From: Dysgonomonas hofstadii
GTDB lineage: Bacteria > Bacteroidota > Bacteroidia > Bacteroidales > Dysgonomonadaceae
Length of the DNA stretch: 64,000 nucleotides
Direction: 5' to 3'
NCBI RefSeq assembly: GCF_014196915.1
Contig: NZ_JACIEP010000013.1
Location: 1 to 64,000, forward strand
In this document: positions 16,906 to 25,802 of the stretch, piece by piece
Layout: each line of letters starts with the position of its first letter
How positions within the stretch are numbered: position 1 is the stretch's first letter
Translations under genes and position numbers: made by a program
Notes under the pieces: generated by a model
The model's database searches: none
The model's input: the letters and a program-made list of their open reading frames with translations, nothing else
What the model was told of the DNA's origin: nothing

Positions 16906-18045
16906 TTATTGTTTTTGCAGCTTGCGTACAATAATAGCGGCAGCACGTCCCGAAGCCCCTGGCGCACCCAGAATATCGATTATTTCGTCATAATCGGCAA
17001 GCATTGTGTCTTTGTACATATTATCATGGAGTAACTTGTCCGCCTCATATCTGATATTCTCAATTGTAAAAAACTTTGCAAACAATTCTTGTACAACTGT
17101 TTTATCAGCAATAAGGTTAACCAAAGAAATATACTTTGTATGTAAAATATTTTTAAAAGCCCAGTATACAACTGACGGAACGGGTGTTCTATAACAGACA
17201 ACCTGCGGTACGCGGAACAAGGCCGTTTCGAGCGTAGCAGTACCTGATGTCACCAGTGCCACCTGCGCATACTCCAGTAGGCGGTATGTCTGTCCGAAAA
17301 CAATCCTGCACGTATTATCTCCTATGTACTCCTTATAATATCCGGGGTCTATACCCGGAGCTCCCGCAATTACAGGCTGATAGTCGCTGAAATCTTTTAT
17401 TGATTCGAGCATCGCCGGAAGGTTATCCTTTATTTCCTGCTTGCGACTACCGGCCAGTAGTGCGATAACAGGCTTATTATCCAAGTCATTTTCTACGATA
17501 AATTTATCCAAAGAGTCATTTTTGTTCTCTTCTCTGAATTTTGCGACAGCATCTACTACAGGGTTTCCTACATAATCGATATGATAATTATGTTTTTTAT
17601 AGAAATCAACTTCAAAAGGAAGAATCGACAACATCTCATCCACATATTTTTTGAACGATTTCACCCTGTATTCTTTCCATGCCCACACTTTTGGCGAAAT
17701 ATAATAATATACAGGTATTTGCGTATGCGTTTTTATATATTTGGCTATTTTCAGATTAAACCCCGGATAATCTATGAGAATAACAACATCAGGCTGAAAT
17801 TTCACAATTTCTTCCTCACACATCTTCATGTTACGGAGTATTGTCCTGAGATTGAGCAAAACAGGTATAAATCCCATAAACGCCAGTTCTCTGTAATGCT
17901 TTATCAGTCTGCCTCCTTGTACCAACATAAGATCGCCTCCGAAAAAACAAAATTCGGCATTCGTATCCTGCTCTTTTAAAGCAGCCATCAGGTTCGACCC
18001 GTGCAGATCACCTGAAGCCTCTCCTGCAACAAGGAAGTATTTCAT
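16906..18045 (-). CDS. lpxB: Lipid-A-disaccharide synthase
   Basis: Joins UDP-2,3-diacylglucosamine and lipid X to form the lipid A disaccharide at the inner face of the cytoplasmic membrane (GT19). The 379-aa protein carries the family blocks GEASGDLHGSNLM at the N-terminus, YYISPKVWAWKE in the middle, LLAGSRKQEI, and the sugar-nucleotide site VTSGTATLETAL. Length is normal. It follows surE on the same strand with about 54 bp between them, so the two are probably co-transcribed. This pairing of surE and lpxB is usual in Bacteroidales. The product shows the organism makes lipid A. Confidence 0.96.
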   Translation of the reverse strand: MKYFLVAGEASGDLHGSNLMAALKEQDTNAEFCFFGGDLMLVQGGRLIKHYRELAFMGFIPVLLNLRTILRNMKMCEEEIVKFQPDVVILIDYPGFNLKIAKYIKTHTQIPVYYYISPKVWAWKEYRVKSFKKYVDEMLSILPFEVDFYKKHNYHIDYVGNPVVDAVAKFREENKNDSLDKFIVENDLDNKPVIALLAGSRKQEIKDNLPAMLESIKDFSDYQPVIAGAPGIDPGYYKEYIGDNTCRIVFGQTYRLLEYAQVALVTSGTATLETALFRVPQVVCYRTPVPSVVYWAFKNILHTKYISLVNLIADKTVVQELFAKFFTIENIRYEADKLLHDNMYKDTMLADYDEIIDILGAPGASGRAAAIIVRKLQKQ

Positions 18046-18099
18046 AGAATGGAAAAAATTGAAAATTAAAAATGATAACGCATTGTTAACTGATGATTG

Positions 18100-18879
18100 T
18101 TAACCAAGAAGGCTTTCCCAGGACCTGATTGATTCGATATGCCGGTGATTCGTCATATCTATCCGTATTGGCACCACTGATACATACCTGTTAGCCAAAG
18201 CCCATTCATCAGTCATTTCGTTATAAGGTTCATCGTTGACAAATTCACCTGTCAGCCAGTACACTCCCCTGCCCGACCCATCTTTGGAATGCATAAATTC
18301 ATTTTCCCATTTACCCGAAGTCTGGCGGCATATTTTTATGCCTTTTATATTATCCCCCTTGGGTATATTCACATTGAGACAGGTCCCCACAGGTAACCCT
18401 TCTTCAAGTACCTGCCTGGTTAATGCGGTAATATATTTTGTCGAGTAGGAAAAATCTGCGTTATGGCTATGATCCAACAAGGAGAAACCTATTGATGGGA
18501 TCTTGAAAACAGCGCCTTCGAGTGCCGCACCCATTGTTCCCGAATACAGAACAGCAACTGCTGCATTAGAGCCATGATTTATACCCGACAATACGATATC
18601 AGGTCTTCTGTCTGCCAATTCACTGACTCCCAGTTTTACACAATCCACGGGTGTGCCGCTGCAACTATATATTTTTAATCCCTCTTCTTCTTTTTCAAGA
18701 TGCGCCCGCAAGGGTTGTAAAGAAGTTATAGCACTCGACATTCCCGATCGTGGGCCATCAGGAGCTACTACCAGTACATCTCCAAGTTGCCTTACACTAT
18801 CAGTCAGCGCTTTTATTCCCTTAGCATGCAAGCCATCGTCGTTTGTAATCAGGATCAACGGTTTTCTGTTCATTTTCAT
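18100..18879 (-). CDS. surE: 5'/3'-nucleotidase SurE
   Basis: Metal-dependent nucleoside monophosphate phosphatase. From the chosen start the protein is 259 aa: MKMNRKPLILITNDDG carries the catalytic DD pair, followed by VVAPDGPRSGMSSAIT, SGTPVDCVKLG and the LSGINHGSNAAV block, all typical. The frame is open to 18942, but the added 21 residues do not fit the family. A -7-like element at 18920-18927 lies inside that extension, which would put the transcript start near 18913. ATG at 18873 is an equal alternative. It lies upstream of lpxB and divergent from the alkaline phosphatase gene. Confidence 0.94.
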   Translation of the reverse strand: MKMNRKPLILITNDDGLHAKGIKALTDSVRQLGDVLVVAPDGPRSGMSSAITSLQPLRAHLEKEEEGLKIYSCSGTPVDCVKLGVSELADRRPDIVLSGINHGSNAAVAVLYSGTMGAALEGAVFKIPSIGFSLLDHSHNADFSYSTKYITALTRQVLEEGLPVGTCLNVNIPKGDNIKGIKICRQTSGKWENEFMHSKDGSGRGVYWLTGEFVNDEPYNEMTDEWALANRYVSVVPIRIDMTNHRHIESIRSWESLLG

Positions 18880-18919
18880 TCTATATTTACCTATTATTCC
18901 TTTTCTGTTAAGAAACGTA

Positions 18920-18927
18920 CAAAGATA
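18920..18927 (-). promoter_or_regulatory. surE -7 element (TATCTTTG)
   Basis: CAAAGATA on the plus strand reads TATCTTTG on the minus strand, matching the Bacteroidetes -7 consensus TAnnTTTG. A clear -33 is not seen. Its position supports the shorter SurE start. Confidence 0.5.
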
Positions 18928-18958
18928 CGTCAATATTTTCAATTCAGTCTTATAGTCT

Positions 18959-18989
18959 TTTGTTTCTCAACGCTTATTTACTAACTTTG
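18959..18989 (+). promoter_or_regulatory. Promoter of the alkaline phosphatase gene
   Basis: TTTG (18959-18962), 19 bp, TAACTTTG (18982-18989): an ideal match to the Bacteroidetes sigma factor consensus. The transcript would start near 18996, giving a leader of about 24 bases before ATG 19020. No phosphate-box-like repeat was recognised. Confidence 0.75.
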
Positions 18990-19019
18990 GTTCAAGTATC
19001 TTAAAAATCACACAAAATC

Positions 19020-20669
19020 ATGAAAAAATTGAATTTGAGCATCTTGCTCATTCTTATTTTTGCGACTACTGCTATCGCCCAGCAGCAATATCGCACACCG
19101 GTAAGACCTACCAAAAACGTTATAGTAATGATTCCCGATGGGACTTCTATCGGAGTCGTTTCGGCTGCCCGCTGGTATCAGATTTATAATAAATTGGGTG
19201 GAGAGAATCTGGCTATAGACCCATATTTATGTGGTACAGTTAAAACATTTTCCTCAAATGCTCCTATTGGAGATTCGGCACCCACTACTTCCGCATATAT
19301 GACAGGTATGCCTCAGCAAACGGGCAATGTCTCTATTTATCCTGTAGCCGATCCGGCAAACGATTTGGTACCTGTTGATCCGGCCATGGCCTACCAGCCT
19401 CTGGCTACAATACTCGAAGCAGCCAAATATCAACAGAATAAGGCGACAGGGCTGGTGGTTACAGTGGAATTTCCGCACGCGACACCTGCCGATTGTTCAG
19501 CGCACTACTATAACAGAGGAAAATATAAATATATTGCTCCACAGATGGCCTATCAGAATCTTGATGTGATGTTTGGCGGAGGAAACGATCAAATCACAGA
19601 TGATATTAAACAGCACTTTAAGAACACGAATACTTTATTGATACAAGATGATGTAAAAGCTTTTCGCAATTTTAAAGGAAAGGAAAAAATATGGGCTTTA
19701 TTTGAAAAAGGCGCTCATCCTTACGATCTGGACAGGGACGATTCGCTAATACCATCATTATCGGAAATGACACAGAAGGCACTAGACCGGCTCTCTCAAA
19801 ATGAAAGCGGATTTTTCCTTATGGTGGAAGGCAGCAAAGTGGATTGGTCGGCTCATGGAAACGACGCAGTAGGATGCATCACTGAATATCTGGCTTTCGA
19901 CAAAGCCGTAGCAGTGGTTATGGACTTTGCTAAAAAGAACGGAGAAACAACAGTCATAGTACTTCCTGACCATGGAAACAGTGGATTTACCATCGGCCGT
20001 CGCGATCTACCTAAATATGACAAGGCTACCATAGATGATCTATTCAAAAATGTTTCTAAATACAAGAAAACAGGAGAAGGGTTAGAAAAAATACTACTGA
20101 AATCGAAACCGGAAGACTTTAAGCGTATCTTTAAAGAATATACTGATATTGATATAACGGACGACGAGCTGAAACTTCTGCTAAGTTCGAAAAATTATCA
20201 TGAAAGCGATTACATGAAAGTAAGCAATAGTGTAAATATGGGATCTACTATTGTCAATATCATGAATTCGCGTACTTATTTTGGTTTCACTACCGGAGGT
20301 CATACCGGAGAAGAAGTATTCCTTGCTGCCTATCATCCAAATGGAGACCTGCCTATCGGAATGAATACAAACATCGATATCAACCATTATTTATCTGATG
20401 TTCTAGGCATTAAAACACCATTGCCCGAAATGACAAAAGAGATATTCGCCAAGCACACTGATGTGTTTAAAGGCATGGAATATTCTATCGATAAGTCAAC
20501 AGATTTTCCTGTACTAAAGGTGAAGAAAGGTAATGTCACTTTAACTATACCAGCTTTTAAATCTGTAGTATACCTGAATGATCAACCGATATCTCTGAAT
20601 TCTGTCACAGTATATATAGATAAAAATGACACATTCTATTTACCCAAGAGTCTGGCCAATAAACTATAA
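19020..20669 (+). CDS. Alkaline phosphatase (PhoA family)
   Basis: Periplasmic or surface phosphomonoesterase. The 549-aa precursor has a Sec signal peptide (residues 1-20, cut before QQQ). Metal and catalytic features of the family are present: D40 in MIPDGTSIG, the nucleophile block with D85-S86-A87 (GDSAPTTSAYMTG), the WSAHGND segment, LPDHGNSG and TGGHTGEE. The length is near that of large Bacteroidetes phosphatases, with an extra C-terminal beta region (after about 480). It has its own promoter and a terminator just downstream, so it is monocistronic. Confidence 0.93.
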   Translation: MKKLNLSILLILIFATTAIAQQQYRTPVRPTKNVIVMIPDGTSIGVVSAARWYQIYNKLGGENLAIDPYLCGTVKTFSSNAPIGDSAPTTSAYMTGMPQQTGNVSIYPVADPANDLVPVDPAMAYQPLATILEAAKYQQNKATGLVVTVEFPHATPADCSAHYYNRGKYKYIAPQMAYQNLDVMFGGGNDQITDDIKQHFKNTNTLLIQDDVKAFRNFKGKEKIWALFEKGAHPYDLDRDDSLIPSLSEMTQKALDRLSQNESGFFLMVEGSKVDWSAHGNDAVGCITEYLAFDKAVAVVMDFAKKNGETTVIVLPDHGNSGFTIGRRDLPKYDKATIDDLFKNVSKYKKTGEGLEKILLKSKPEDFKRIFKEYTDIDITDDELKLLLSSKNYHESDYMKVSNSVNMGSTIVNIMNSRTYFGFTTGGHTGEEVFLAAYHPNGDLPIGMNTNIDINHYLSDVLGIKTPLPEMTKEIFAKHTDVFKGMEYSIDKSTDFPVLKVKKGNVTLTIPAFKSVVYLNDQPISLNSVTVYIDKNDTFYLPKSLANKL

Positions 20670-20686
20670 ATAAAATTGTATACAAA

Positions 20687-20733
20687 ATAATAAAGGTCTG
20701 GCAATATATTCATTGTCGGACCTTATTATTTTT
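20687..20733 (+). terminator. Terminator after the alkaline phosphatase gene
   Basis: Imperfect long stem: AATAA-AGGTC...CAAT pairs with ATTG...GACCTTATT, followed by ATTTTT. It lies 18 bp after the stop codon. The rest of the gap to 20926 holds nothing I recognise. Confidence 0.75.
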
Positions 20734-20926
20734 AGCTGATATAAAGCCTTTATTATTTATTTTAAGAAGTTCCTTTTGCCTGATATTATAGAGATCGTTC
20801 CTTTGCTAAGTAACCAAATAAGTAATTGATTAAAATCAATTTATATCCTTACTTATTATTAAACTCTAAGAAGAGAAAGTAAGGCTAAAATCTTTATCTC
20901 AACAGTATTAAAATCATTATAAAACA

Positions 20927-20954
20927 AAAGAGTGAGGAATAACCCTCACTCTTT
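20927..20954 (-). terminator. Terminator after the OmpA-family gene
   Basis: Stem AAAGAGTGAGG (20927-20937) / CCTCACTCTTT (20944-20954). It lies 27 bp past the OmpA stop on the minus strand and is followed there by TGTTTTA. Confidence 0.75.
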
Positions 20955-20980
20955 CATTTTTTAGTATTTCAATTGCTGGA

Positions 20981-22129
20981 TTATTCAGCGTAGAAAATTG
21001 CAACACGGTTCCATGCATTTTCTGCATATGGTTGTTCAGTATCGCCTTTCCATTCAACCTGTACGCGGTCGCTGCTGATGTTGTATTTATTGATCAACGC
21101 ATTAGCAACATTTTTCGCACGTTTTTCAGAAAGTTTCATGTTGATAGAAGCAGTACCTGTTTTCTTATCAGCAAAACCTACAACTTTAACCTTAGCGCTA
21201 GAATTATCTTGTAGATATTTAGCTGTGTTAAAGATGCTTACTTCCTGGTTTTTGTCGATGTGCGCACTACCGATACGGAAGAATACTACGTTAGATACGA
21301 AGTTTCCTTTAGCAGCAACTTCTTTAGTAACAACTTTTTCAACAACTTTTTCAACAACTTTTGGCTCTTGAGCTGCAAGTCTTGCATTATCCTGACGAAG
21401 CTTATTGATTTGGTTGTTCAGGTCGTCGATAAGACCCTGATCCATTAATAATGCTTCAGAGAAGTCATTTCTCTTACCAATTTTGAACACTAAGCTGGCA
21501 GAAGCTGCAACTAGGCCATCATAAGACTTATCACCATCCTGATTAAAAGCTTCCTTCAACAACATTGCAGACAAATCGATATCTAAAGATACTCTGTTTG
21601 AAAATCTGAATTTGTTGATGATACCACCATTAAGAGTAAAACTTCTGGATTTAGAAGCAATTTTAACTCCCTGATTTTTGTAATCCCAGCCATAAGCAAA
21701 ACCAAGACCTACATAAGGAATAAAGCTATAAAAACGAGTTTCGCTATATTTTCCCCAATAGTTCGACAGATTCCACATAAAATCAAATTCTCCGGCAACA
21801 TATTTGTTGTGAAGCATCGAAGCCGCATTCGGAGCAAAGTTGTGTAATGATCCGCCCTGGAATTTCAAACGTCCTCCGATAAAAGGATTGTACCATTTAC
21901 CAATCTGGATAGTAGGAGCTACAGTAATACGGTTCAGGAAATCAGCATCACTGTTGTTATCTCCTAGCATAACATTACCTCCGGCACCAATACCAAAGAA
22001 CCAATTGTCCCAAAAACCATTGTCAGCAAAAGTTGTTTTATAGCCTGCTTGAGTACTAAAACCACTTTCCTGAGCAGAAATAGTTAGAGTCGCAAAAACT
22101 AAAACTAAAAGTAAACTTACTTTTTTCAT
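20981..22129 (-). CDS. OmpA-family outer membrane protein
   Basis: About 382 aa from ATG 22129; an in-frame TTG two codons upstream is less likely. Signal peptide MKKVSLLLVLVFATLTISAQ, then a beta-barrel-like region (residues about 20-215) with alternating strands and aromatic residues. A short coiled coil with repeated VVEKVV follows (about 230-265), then a C-terminal OmpA domain (VVFFRIGSAHIDKNQEVSIF, NMKLSEKRAKNVANALI) that binds peptidoglycan. It would anchor the outer membrane to the cell wall. It has a strong terminator and lies downstream of gmd-fcl on the same strand. Confidence 0.93.
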   Translation of the reverse strand: MKKVSLLLVLVFATLTISAQESGFSTQAGYKTTFADNGFWDNWFFGIGAGGNVMLGDNNSDADFLNRITVAPTIQIGKWYNPFIGGRLKFQGGSLHNFAPNAASMLHNKYVAGEFDFMWNLSNYWGKYSETRFYSFIPYVGLGFAYGWDYKNQGVKIASKSRSFTLNGGIINKFRFSNRVSLDIDLSAMLLKEAFNQDGDKSYDGLVAASASLVFKIGKRNDFSEALLMDQGLIDDLNNQINKLRQDNARLAAQEPKVVEKVVEKVVTKEVAAKGNFVSNVVFFRIGSAHIDKNQEVSIFNTAKYLQDNSSAKVKVVGFADKKTGTASINMKLSEKRAKNVANALINKYNISSDRVQVEWKGDTEQPYAENAWNRVAIFYAE

Positions 22130-22174
22130 AATCAATCTTTTAAATTATAATTAAACACTATTCTATTTTCTAAC

Positions 22175-23275
22175 TTATAAAAGTATATATTTATTATACC
22201 ATTCATACATCCGGGTAACCCCTTCTTCTATATCTACTTTGTGTCGCCATCCTAAAGAATGTAATTTAGTTACATCCGAAAGCTTTCTCATTGTTCCATC
22301 AGGTTTCTCAATATTGAACCATAACTCTCCCGAAAAGCCAATGATTCTCTTTATTAATTCAGCTACATCTTTTATTGAAATTTCAACACCAGTACCAATA
22401 TTAATATGTGTGTTGCGAATTTCTTTACCTTTAATAACATCTGTTAAGTCTAAAAAGTTTACAGACTCCATTACAAAAACTGTAGCATCGCCCATTTCAT
22501 CACTCCAAAGGAATTCTCTCATAGGTTTGCCCGAACCCCATAGTTCAACATGTACTCTATCGTCTTCTTTGTTTACTCCATACTTGTTTAGCACACTAAG
22601 AACCTCTTTTTCAGACGAATTCCCGGAAACGCCCTCTATAGGACGCATATCCAGGTCTTTCTTTATGGTATTCCAATCATTCTCATCCAGGCATTTACCT
22701 AAATGTATCTTACGAATCATTGCCGGCAAAACATGTGATGTTTCCAAATTGAAATTATCATTCGGTCCATACAAATTAGTAGGCATTACTGCTATAAAAT
22801 TAGTTCCATACTGAAGATTATAGCTTTCACACATCTTTAACCCTGCTATTTTTGCTATGGCATACGGTTCATTAGTATATTCCAAAGGCCCTGTTAGCAA
22901 TGCATTTTCAGTCATTGGCTGAGGAGCCTCTTTGGGATAGATACAAGAACTCCCCAAAAATACTAATTTTTTAACATTATTCACATATGATTGATGAATA
23001 ACATTATTTTGTATCATCATATTTTCATATATGAACTGTCCGCGGTAAGTATTATTAGCTATAATACCTCCGACTTTAGCTGCTGCTAAAAAAACATATT
23101 CAGGCTTTTCTTTTTCAAAGAACTCCGCTACTGCAGGTTGATCTGTTAGATCGAGTTCTTTATGTGTCCGCAACACGAAATTTGTATATCCTTTTTCTTG
23201 CAAATTCCTAAGTATCGCCGATCCTACCAAGCCTCTATGCCCTGCAATATATATTTTCGCGTCTTTATTTATCAT
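22175..23275 (-). CDS. fcl: GDP-L-fucose synthase
   Basis: Converts GDP-4-keto-6-deoxymannose to GDP-L-fucose by epimerization and NADPH reduction in the cytoplasm. The 366-aa short-chain dehydrogenase-type protein has the nucleotide loop AGHRGLVGSAI at the N-terminus, the LGSSCIYPKEAPQPMTE block with the catalytic serine, and Y-x3-K (PYAIAKIAG). At 366 aa it is longer than the E. coli enzyme because of an insert around residues 200-225, as in other Bacteroidales. It follows gmd by 14 bp, forming a GDP-fucose operon that could feed the polysaccharide operon or protein O-fucosylation. Confidence 0.96.
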   Translation of the reverse strand: MINKDAKIYIAGHRGLVGSAILRNLQEKGYTNFVLRTHKELDLTDQPAVAEFFEKEKPEYVFLAAAKVGGIIANNTYRGQFIYENMMIQNNVIHQSYVNNVKKLVFLGSSCIYPKEAPQPMTENALLTGPLEYTNEPYAIAKIAGLKMCESYNLQYGTNFIAVMPTNLYGPNDNFNLETSHVLPAMIRKIHLGKCLDENDWNTIKKDLDMRPIEGVSGNSSEKEVLSVLNKYGVNKEDDRVHVELWGSGKPMREFLWSDEMGDATVFVMESVNFLDLTDVIKGKEIRNTHINIGTGVEISIKDVAELIKRIIGFSGELWFNIEKPDGTMRKLSDVTKLHSLGWRHKVDIEEGVTRMYEWYNKYILL

Positions 23276-23289
23276 TTAATTAGGTCTCC

Positions 23290-24444
23290 TCACTCAAAAT
23301 AATTTAAGATTCTGTATCCGGCATTTTTCAGATACTCTTCTTTTTTCATCAGTTCAAGGTCTTTTGTAACCATATCCTGGCAAAGAGCGCTTAGATCATA
23401 CTTAGGCTCCCATCCCAATTTGGTACGCGCCTTTGTATTATCTCCGATTAAAAGCTCTACTTCAGTAGGACGAAAATATGCAGGGTCAACCCCAACTATA
23501 GATTCTCCAATTCTCTTTTTAAATCCAGTTAACTGCTCTTCTCCTACTATCTTACTAAATTTCTCATCATTAACATCAACAATAAAACCTTCTTCTGCCT
23601 CTCCTTCACCTTTAAAATCAACAACGACACCAACCTCTGCAAAAGACATCTTTATGAAATCCCTGATAGTCGTAGTTACACCTGTCGATATTACATAATC
23701 ATCCGGTGTATCTTGTTGAAGAATCAGATACATAGCTTTTATATAATCCTTGGCATGCCCCCAGTCTCTTTTACTGGAAAGATTACCCATATAAACTTTC
23801 TTTTGCAATCCCAAGACTATGCGGGCTACTGCACGGGTTACTTTCCGTGTCACAAAAGTCTCTCCTCTCAGTGGAGATTCATGATTGAAAAGAATTCCAT
23901 TACTGGCATGCATACCATATGCTTCACGGTAATTCACTGTTATCCAATAGGCATATAATTTGGCTACAGCATACGGACTTCTCGGATAAAATGGAGTGGT
24001 TTCCCTCTGAGGAACCTCTTGTACTAAACCATACAGTTCGGATGTAGAGGCCTGATATATCCTTGTTTTATCAACCATATTCAACAAACGAACAGCTTCT
24101 AATACACGAAGCGTACCTATACCATCTGCGTTTGCTGTATACTCTGGTGTATCAAAACTGACCTTAACATGGCTCATAGCAGCCAGATTGTATATTTCGT
24201 CAGGCTGAACATCGCCAATAATACGGGTAAGATTCATACTATCAGTCATATCTCCATAATGAAGAATCATATTTCGATTTTCATCATGAGGATCTTGATA
24301 CAGGTGGTCAATACGATCTGTATTGAACAGAGAAGACCTCCGTTTAACCCCATGGACTGTATATCCTTTCTTGATTAAATACTCAGACAGATAAGCCCCG
24401 TCTTGTCCTGTAACGCCTGTGATCAATGCAACTTTATTGCCCAT
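23290..24444 (-). CDS. gmd: GDP-mannose 4,6-dehydratase
   Basis: First step of GDP-fucose synthesis: GDP-mannose to GDP-4-keto-6-deoxymannose. The 384-aa protein has [18 protein letters not shown] (NADP-binding loop), the VKRRSS block, SASTSELYG-like ASTSELYG, and Y-x3-K in [15 protein letters not shown]. Length and motifs fit the family well. It is the first gene of the pair gmd-fcl, with a minus-strand promoter-like element at 24535-24542. No anomaly is seen. Confidence 0.97.
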   Translation of the reverse strand: MGNKVALITGVTGQDGAYLSEYLIKKGYTVHGVKRRSSLFNTDRIDHLYQDPHDENRNMILHYGDMTDSMNLTRIIGDVQPDEIYNLAAMSHVKVSFDTPEYTANADGIGTLRVLEAVRLLNMVDKTRIYQASTSELYGLVQEVPQRETTPFYPRSPYAVAKLYAYWITVNYREAYGMHASNGILFNHESPLRGETFVTRKVTRAVARIVLGLQKKVYMGNLSSKRDWGHAKDYIKAMYLILQQDTPDDYVISTGVTTTIRDFIKMSFAEVGVVVDFKGEGEAEEGFIVDVNDEKFSKIVGEEQLTGFKKRIGESIVGVDPAYFRPTEVELLIGDNTKARTKLGWEPKYDLSALCQDMVTKDLELMKKEEYLKNAGYRILNYFE

Positions 24445-24534
24445 ATTAAAAACTTAATAAAACGCTATTAAGATCAATTTAATTTATATACAATTCTACT
24501 ACACCCTGTTTCCCAAAGGGAATAATACAAGGCA

Positions 24535-24564
24535 CAAAGATATGTTTTTTTTAACGAATACAAT
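24535..24564 (-). promoter_or_regulatory. Promoter-like element for gmd-fcl
   Basis: On the minus strand it reads ATTG, 18 bp, TATCTTTG. The -7 matches the Bacteroidetes consensus and the -33 is partial. It gives a leader of about 85 bases before gmd and separates this operon from the thioredoxin-like gene upstream. Confidence 0.5.
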
Positions 24565-24603
24565 AAAAAATATCTTTATTTTGGCCTTTTTTCAACAATT
24601 TCT

Positions 24604-25788
24604 TTACTGATTATTGTTAGAAAATTCAATATCAGACACTAAAGCATAACGTTTAATGACTTTTTGGTCATTGCCAATAAGATAAAACATTGGCGTGGCC
24701 ATTATCCCATAGTTTAAAAAGTTCGCCCCTGCAAACCCTTCGAAATCGCAAAGCTTATCGCTATCGGGCCATGGAAACCATTTTTTATCTTTTTCAAATG
24801 CATCTCTCTGATGATCCGATGATATTGAGACTACTCTAACCCCCATTTGGTTTAATTTTGGATAAATTTTAATTAATTCTTCTAATTCTTTATGGCAATT
24901 CTCACAATCAGGCTGATAAAAGACCAGTAAAGTTTCAGATGCTTCCGAATCTTTCAGGGATGGCGTCAAACCCTTTATTTCAGGTGCCGGCATCCCTTTT
25001 CTTACTTTGGCCATTGCGAAAGCTGCAAAGAGATTATCCCTGGGCACCTTTATACGCCCTGTTTCCTGTACATATGGTATTATAATATCAAATGCATCAT
25101 CCCACCCATATTGACCTGTTATGGTAACGAGATTTTCAGTTAAATGTTCAAACACTTCATCTGATTTTACACGGTTCAATACCCGAACCATATCCTCAGC
25201 CATAACTTGCTGATCACTACCCAATTTCACTAATCCATCTATAACATTATACCATACACTGCTTGTATATAGCTTATCCACATCCAAGTTATTAAATGCA
25301 TACAGACGTGCATTTGCCCTGTCATTGAGAGTAAAGCTGTTTCCGGCTCTTTCCAATTGCTGCATATAACGGATAAAGTTCACAAAGTGATAGGCATATA
25401 GAGTTGTATCTTCTGCAGGAGTTATCCGGTCCTGCATAATAGAATACAGATAATCATTATCAGGGGAATTTTTAAATCTGTACTTTTTATCGGCATCCTG
25501 CTCTACGCTAAAATCATTTTCGCCAACAATGATATTTAATACCGGGCTCCCTTCTATCTGCATTGTTCCCATCCCTACATATCCTTTATCTTTTGCAGGA
25601 ATCTCAATGGTTGTACCTCCCGAAAAAGAAATTTTCCCTTTTTGAATAACATCCTGATTAATTCCTTTATTCAGCATAAAAGTATATTCCTTATTTGCAT
25701 CGTCAGGCAATGTAAAACTTATCTTTTGGGCACTGATCACAAAAGATACAAGAAATGTAAGATTAAATAGTAATATTTTTTTTATCAT
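24604..25788 (-). CDS. TlpA-like thioredoxin-fold protein, exported
   Basis: 394 aa with an N-terminal signal peptide (FNLTFLVSFVISAQ), so periplasmic. The N-terminal two thirds are a Bacteroidetes-type beta-rich plus helical region. The C-terminal third is a thioredoxin fold with the redox motif C-E-N-C (LLVFYQPDCENCHKELEEL) and a cis-proline-like segment (IMATPMFYLI). Such proteins reduce disulfides or apocytochromes in the periplasm; the exact partner is unknown. It starts 15 bp after the cardiolipin synthase gene and is probably co-transcribed with it. Confidence 0.87.
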   Translation of the reverse strand: MIKKILLFNLTFLVSFVISAQKISFTLPDDANKEYTFMLNKGINQDVIQKGKISFSGGTTIEIPAKDKGYVGMGTMQIEGSPVLNIIVGENDFSVEQDADKKYRFKNSPDNDYLYSIMQDRITPAEDTTLYAYHFVNFIRYMQQLERAGNSFTLNDRANARLYAFNNLDVDKLYTSSVWYNVIDGLVKLGSDQQVMAEDMVRVLNRVKSDEVFEHLTENLVTITGQYGWDDAFDIIIPYVQETGRIKVPRDNLFAAFAMAKVRKGMPAPEIKGLTPSLKDSEASETLLVFYQPDCENCHKELEELIKIYPKLNQMGVRVVSISSDHQRDAFEKDKKWFPWPDSDKLCDFEGFAGANFLNYGIMATPMFYLIGNDQKVIKRYALVSDIEFSNNNQ

Positions 25789-25802
25789 CAGGAACTGTAG
25801 TT

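Noticed and set aside
18880-18942. Longer SurE start at 18942
   Set aside because: The extra 21 residues do not fit the family and a -7-like promoter element lies within them.
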